Source of the DNA: Arthrobacter dokdonellae
Lineage (GTDB): Bacteria > Actinomycetota > Actinomycetes > Actinomycetales > Micrococcaceae
DNA length: 64,000 nucleotides
Assembly (NCBI RefSeq): GCF_003268655.1
Contig: NZ_CP029642.1
Location: forward strand, 3,348,001-3,412,000
Reading direction: 5' to 3'
This document shows, one piece after another, positions 59,845 through 64,000 of the stretch (its first letter is position 1; each line of letters begins with the position of its first letter). The notes beneath the pieces were generated by a model. That model saw nothing but the letters and a program-made list of their open reading frames with translations. It searched no databases and was not told the origin of the DNA. The position numbers and the translations under genes are program-made.

Positions 59845-61848
59845 TCAGACTGACACGTGCCGCAATGGGGAGCCATAGACGCACACTGGCCCAGATGCGA
59901 ATAACTCATGATCTCCAACCTGCCAGGTGTGTTCCGAAGTGTTGGCTTTGCGGTTTATAACATAATTAAAACGGTCGGCGGAATAGATTAGCCCACCAGA
60001 AGAAGCTATCTCCCTTAGAAACGTAGAGTCTTCAGAGACACTTAGATCACGAAACGGATTTTCGACAAATGTTTCACGACGGGCCGTCAAAGTTGCACCG
60101 CGAACAAAATCCGAATAACGGTGTTCATGTGATTCGTATGTCAAAACCGTTGCATCTTTAGATTCAAAGTATATATACGTGGCCGCCTTTCCAACTACAT
60201 CGGCACTTGAATAGTGAAGAGCGTGCACAAGGTCGGGAATATAATTTTCTGCATAAAAGTCATCATCATCCATTTTACTAAGTACGTCCCCCTCCGCCAT
60301 TCCAACCATCTGATTCAGACAACTACCCAAACTACGTTCGCGGGGGGCACTCATGAGAGCTAAGTTTTCTATACCGTATTCTGAGGCACGCTTCCGTAGT
60401 TCTCGTTCTTCGATATCAAATCCGTGTGTATTGAGAACTAACTGAATATCCCTATACCTTTGCCGGCCTACATTTTGTAGAATCGTATCTATCTGATCAG
60501 GACGAATCGTAGGTGCAAGGACGGATACACTTGGACTGGCGTCGTCCACGGTTAGGCCAATATAGCCACAGACTTCCTTGACCCTCTGAGAATACGTGTG
60601 GTTTTCCCAGATATGGCGCTGGGCAATGTGCAATTTCCGTGTTCGGTAATCTTCGCTTCGTAGCAATCCTCGAATCTGGTGGTAGGTGTCTTTTTCGTCA
60701 ACTACAACAGGAATCGACTGGTCAGGGAAAAACTCCTTAATTGCAGGCGTGGGAGGAGTGACCACTGTTGCACCGGAGGCAGTGATTTCAAAAATCCTTC
60801 TGGCGCACATACTAGGAGAATCCGTGACACTGTTCACATTGAGGAAGATCTTATACGCGTGATAAGCGGTAAGCATTTCATCATATTTCAGACTGCCCCT
60901 GACATTGTCCGAAAACGGCGAAGGGAATTGGTAGTTAGGATCCCCACCCAGTTGTCTTGAATATATGTCTAGACTAAATTCGTTGGCAGCGGGGAGGAGA
61001 TAGTCCATTTGAGCACGACGTTCGGGATATTTATGATGGAAATACATGCCGCCAAACGCAACCTCGCGATCCCGCGTCACTTTTCCGGGCCTCGCTGGAT
61101 TGTGTAGCCTTGGCTGGGCAGCGAATGGCAACACGTGGATTCGGTCATGCCCTAGGTCGGCCTTATACTTGGGAATGCACGTAACATCAGAAGTTAGCAC
61201 AACGTCGAATAGCGCGGCAGTTCTAAGGAAGTCTTCATAGTGGGGAGGATCTTCTTTGTTCCAAAAAACCGTTGGAATTGATTCGTCTCCACACCATTTC
61301 AATAGCTCAATAACTTCTATACGCGGCGCACTGGGGCCCGTGAACATGTAAGTCCAGCTACCATCATTGCCTTGCCAGGCGGACTCCACAAAAAGCAAGT
61401 CGGGTCTTTCGTTTTCCATTTGATCTCGCCAACCCGTTGGGCTCAGTACAATATTCGTCCATTCAAATGAGAAGGCGGCCTGAGAAAAAGGGTCAAGAAT
61501 TGAAGCGACGCGAAGTTCCGGGCGGTTCGGATTGGACCCTATTGGCTCGTATGCCGCAAATTCATACGGCGAAACCGTCGTGCTCTTCGAACCCCTTGAA
61601 GCATGAATTGAGCGTCCCGCTACATCATTAGCGCGCGCGCTATTGATGTTTGTCCTGCCTGAATCTCCCTTTACAAAAAGAAGTCGGTCAAAGTCCTCTA
61701 GTGCCCTAGTCGCCTCTTCCGTTGCGATTCGCGAGTCAGCGGCAGCCTTCCGAAAGGCGTCAGAGCTGTCTTCATCGACCAATTCTAGCAATGCTCCTAT
61801 GGCGCTACTTAGGCGAGCTGAAGCGGAATTACGGCTATTAGGCAACAT
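59845..61848 (-). CDS. Bifunctional glycosyltransferase (CgeB-like GT-B plus GT2)
   Basis: 667 residues. A helical N-terminus (1-60) is followed by a GT-B region of the CgeB/DUF3880 type (residues about 110-420: LLFVESAWQGNDGSW, TVFWNKEDPPHYEDFL, FLNVNSVTDSPSMCARRIFE with ITASGATVV). The C-terminal 220 residues are a GT2 fold: VLAPTIRPDQIDTILQNVGR, LVLNTHGFDIEERELR, and the metal-binding SKMDDDDFYAENYIPDLVHA. Two transfer reactions are likely. A close paralogue is at the right edge. Overlaps wecC by 11 bases. Confidence 0.75.
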   Translation of the reverse strand: MLPNSRNSASARLSSAIGALLELVDEDSSDAFRKAAADSRIATEEATRALEDFDRLLFVKGDSGRTNINSARANDVAGRSIHASRGSKSTTVSPYEFAAYEPIGSNPNRPELRVASILDPFSQAAFSFEWTNIVLSPTGWRDQMENERPDLLFVESAWQGNDGSWTYMFTGPSAPRIEVIELLKWCGDESIPTVFWNKEDPPHYEDFLRTAALFDVVLTSDVTCIPKYKADLGHDRIHVLPFAAQPRLHNPARPGKVTRDREVAFGGMYFHHKYPERRAQMDYLLPAANEFSLDIYSRQLGGDPNYQFPSPFSDNVRGSLKYDEMLTAYHAYKIFLNVNSVTDSPSMCARRIFEITASGATVVTPPTPAIKEFFPDQSIPVVVDEKDTYHQIRGLLRSEDYRTRKLHIAQRHIWENHTYSQRVKEVCGYIGLTVDDASPSVSVLAPTIRPDQIDTILQNVGRQRYRDIQLVLNTHGFDIEERELRKRASEYGIENLALMSAPRERSLGSCLNQMVGMAEGDVLSKMDDDDFYAENYIPDLVHALHYSSADVVGKAATYIYFESKDATVLTYESHEHRYSDFVRGATLTARRETFVENPFRDLSVSEDSTFLREIASSGGLIYSADRFNYVINRKANTSEHTWQVGDHELFASGPVCVYGSPLRHVSV

Positions 61849-63094
61849 TCAAGATTCCCCGCGTGTCAATGAGTGATTTGCCCGTCAATGACGCGAAATT
61901 AAATGACTTAACGGCTTCATGGTCCACGAGAATTACTACCACTTTCGATCGGCCAACGGCTGCATCAATGTCCATGAGGGCAACGCGGTCATAACCAACG
62001 AGGGCGATTGGTAGGGAATTGACATGAGGTTCAACAACATTAATTCGTGTCTTCGGCAACCGACCAGCAAGATCAGCAGTGATACCTACCGAGGGTGACT
62101 CTCTCAGATCATCGATATTAGCCTTAAACGCCAGTCCAAGCACCGCAACTTCAGCTTCAGGGTCATGTTTGGATAATTCGGCGAGTACGCGGTCCCGCAC
62201 CCAATGAGGTTTAGAATCATTGACTTCACGTGCCTGACGTATCAGCTTGGATTCGTTGGGAGCAGCGGCAACTATAAACCAAGGATCGACGGCAATGCAA
62301 TGTCCACCCACACCGGGCCCTGGTTGCAGAATGTTGACTCGAGGATGATGGTTTGCAAGGCGAATAAGTTCCCATACATCTATGCCTATCTTGTCACTTA
62401 TGATGGAAAGCTCATTAGCAAAGGCTATATTAACATCACGATATGAATTCTCAACCAATTTTGCCATCTCGGCAGTCTTAGCATCAGAGATGAGAATTTC
62501 GCCTTGGCAAAATACACTGTATAGTTCCTTGGCCATATCAGCGGCTTCTCTAGTGATACCGCCCACAATTCGGTCATTGGTAACGAGCTCGATCATGACT
62601 CTGCCTGGCAGTACGCGCTCTGGGCAGTGCGCCAGCAGAATCGTGGCCTTGCCATTAGAACCATCCAGGCTCAAATCGGGACGCAACTCTACGAGCAAGT
62701 CCCCGAGGTGCTGGGTCGCACCTGGCGGCGAAGTTGATTCAAGGATGACGAGTTCTCCACCATTAAGATGAGGCGCGATTCCCTTGGCTGCCGCATCAAT
62801 ATATGACAGGTCCGCCGTATGATCCTCGTTGAATGGCGTAGGAACTGCAACAATGTATGCGTCGGCTGCCGGAGTATCCGTCGTCGCCTTCAGTTTACCT
62901 TGACTAACGGCACCTGCGACATGCGCTGCCAGGTCCGGTTCGACAAATGGGACCTGCCCAACATTAACAGCATCCACCGTTTTTTGGTTGACGTCGACTC
63001 CGACAACATCGATGCCGTTGACAGCAAGTATAGCGGCCGTCGGCAACCCGATATAGCCAAGTCCAATAACGGCAACGGTTTGTATTTTAGACAT
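61838..63094 (-). CDS. wecC: UDP-N-acetyl-D-mannosamine dehydrogenase
   Basis: 418 residues. Nucleotide-sugar dehydrogenase landmarks: VAVIGLGYIGLPTAAILA (NAD-binding), VPTPFNEDHTADLSYIDAA, ESTSPPGAT, LLAHCPERVLPGR with the catalytic Cys, KLVENSYRDVNIAFANELS, ILQPGPGVGGHCIAVDPWF, LGLAFKANIDDLRESPS. It oxidises UDP-ManNAc to UDP-ManNAcA in two NAD-dependent steps, following WecB. It lies in the same locus but on the opposite strand to wecB. Confidence 0.96.
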   Translation of the reverse strand: MSKIQTVAVIGLGYIGLPTAAILAVNGIDVVGVDVNQKTVDAVNVGQVPFVEPDLAAHVAGAVSQGKLKATTDTPAADAYIVAVPTPFNEDHTADLSYIDAAAKGIAPHLNGGELVILESTSPPGATQHLGDLLVELRPDLSLDGSNGKATILLAHCPERVLPGRVMIELVTNDRIVGGITREAADMAKELYSVFCQGEILISDAKTAEMAKLVENSYRDVNIAFANELSIISDKIGIDVWELIRLANHHPRVNILQPGPGVGGHCIAVDPWFIVAAAPNESKLIRQAREVNDSKPHWVRDRVLAELSKHDPEAEVAVLGLAFKANIDDLRESPSVGITADLAGRLPKTRINVVEPHVNSLPIALVGYDRVALMDIDAAVGRSKVVVILVDHEAVKSFNFASLTGKSLIDTRGILNVA

Positions 63095-63108
63095 TTAAAT
63101 AGTCCCCA

Positions 63109-64000
63109 TCAGATTGATACTTGATTCTTTGGATCGCCAAAGAACTTGAGGTCGCCGGATGCGAGTAATTCGGCGTCTTCCACTTGCCAGGTGTGGCCGT
63201 CTCCGGCCCGCACTTGGTAAAAATTGAAACGGTCCGCAGAATATATCTGCATCCCGGATGTTCCGGCACTGCGTAAAAAGCCCGAGTCTTCTCCAATGCC
63301 TAGGGCTGGGAAAGGGTTGGCAACGAAAATTTCTTTGCTAGCGACGATAGTGGGCCCCATGACGAAGTCAGTGTATCGGTGCTCCCTATGGCCAAACCGC
63401 AGGATAGTGGCCTTGGATGCGGCCAGATGCATGTAATGCGCCTGCTTACCCACCACATCTGCCTTGGAAAAGTCCATCGCGAAGATCTGGTCCGAAAGGT
63501 AGGAGGTGCCGTAAAAGTCGTCATCGTCAATCTTGGCCAATATATCCCCATCTGCCGCATTCACGCAGCGGTTTAGACACTCCCCCAAAGTCACATCTCG
63601 TCCGGCCTTCAAGAGAATAACGTCCGTAAGCCCATAACGGTTCTGCAGCTCACGCAAAGTTTTCTCTTCCAGTTCAAAACCGTGTGTCAGTAGTACCAGC
63701 TGGGTGGAGATCCCTCGTTGCCCGGCGACAGTCCGGAACACATCTTCCACCTTGTGTGGTCGGATCGTCGGCACCAACGCGGAGGCCGTAGGTCGCTTCA
63801 TGCCTGATGTCCTGGCCGGCAGGGCACGGGCAAGCACTGATTCCACGCGGTGCGCGTAAGTATGTTCCTGCCAAATGCGCCGCTGGGCCAGGTGTGCCGT
63901 CCTGTCATTGAGCTCGGCATTCTTCACCAGGGCCCGGCTCAGGTGGGCCGCCGCCTGGCGGGTGTCCGCAACGGGGACCTCGTCTGCCGTGAAGAAGTTC
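63109..64000 (-). CDS. Glycosyltransferase (CgeB-like/GT2), 5' part outside the window
   Basis: The open frame runs to the window edge; an apparent start at 63927 is internal because the upstream sequence (FFTADEVPVADTRQAAAH) aligns with the paralogue at 59845 (EFFPDQSIPVVVDEKD). The visible part holds the end of the GT-B region and a full GT2 domain: ALVPTIRPHKVEDVFRTVAG, LVLLTHGFELEEKTLR, LAKIDDDDFYGTSYLSDQIF. About 300 residues are seen. It probably transfers sugars of the same polymer. Confidence 0.8.
   Translation of the reverse strand, partial: NFFTADEVPVADTRQAAAHLSRALVKNAELNDRTAHLAQRRIWQEHTYAHRVESVLARALPARTSGMKRPTASALVPTIRPHKVEDVFRTVAGQRGISTQLVLLTHGFELEEKTLRELQNRYGLTDVILLKAGRDVTLGECLNRCVNAADGDILAKIDDDDFYGTSYLSDQIFAMDFSKADVVGKQAHYMHLAASKATILRFGHREHRYTDFVMGPTIVASKEIFVANPFPALGIGEDSGFLRSAGTSGMQIYSADRFNFYQVRAGDGHTWQVEDAELLASGDLKFFGDPKNQVSI

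Overview
The window looks like a chromosomal segment of a high-GC actinobacterium close to Arthrobacter (Micrococcaceae). The evidence is the strong G/C bias at third codon positions, the rsmD-recG-DAK2-thiL order, a mycothiol-type maleylpyruvate isomerase-fold protein, an IclR/TetR-rich catabolic segment, and short GTCGAG-type dispersed repeats. The genus is an inference. No rRNA, tRNA or CRISPR array was seen.

1-9.9 kb is mostly core: a flotillin with an NfeD-like partner, a membrane-anchored GH79-like glycosidase, then rsmD, recG (carrying an in-frame repeat-derived insert), a DAK2-domain protein and thiL on the minus strand, and a divergent GNAT acetyltransferase.

10.0-36.0 kb is the main accessory region: a complete-looking extracellular contractile injection system (eCIS, phage-tail-like) read from right to left. 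Sheath, tube, gp51-like protein, Pro-rich protein, DUF4255 cap, AAA+ ATPase, a DUF4157-OmpA protein, CIS_tube/LysM proteins, hub, spike, PAAR tip, gp25, two large baseplate proteins, a gpI-like tail protein and a DUF6519 protein lie in one nearly gapless transcription unit of about 22 kb. A SnoaL-fold protein and a TPR protein follow. Upstream sits a two-gene unit whose first product has a DFSRIPV leader and a glycine zipper, a good cargo candidate. About 40-bp near-identical direct repeats lie just outside both ends of the locus (9971-10010 and 36177-36217).

36.3-52 kb holds catabolic and defence genes: hutU, a VapBC toxin-antitoxin pair, an RloA/RloB (AbiL-type) two-gene defence cassette lying between a decayed duplicate of an acyl-CoA dehydrogenase 3' end and the intact gene, an NCS1 permease, a decayed aminotransferase, a lipase-fold membrane protein, an FAD-linked D-2-hydroxyacid dehydrogenase, a mycothiol-dependent isomerase-fold protein with a TetR regulator, and an IclR regulator divergent from a CoA-transferase. 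A 16-bp palindrome (GTCTGTGATCACAGAC) occurs identically in two divergent promoters and in a 14/16 form upstream of hutU, about 100 bp before the start codons, suggesting one regulon.

52-64 kb is a cell-surface polysaccharide locus, much of it visibly AT-rich: wecB and wecC (UDP-ManNAcA synthesis), glycosyltransferases, two paralogous alpha/beta-hydrolases facing each other, and two unrecognised proteins. The last gene runs off the window.
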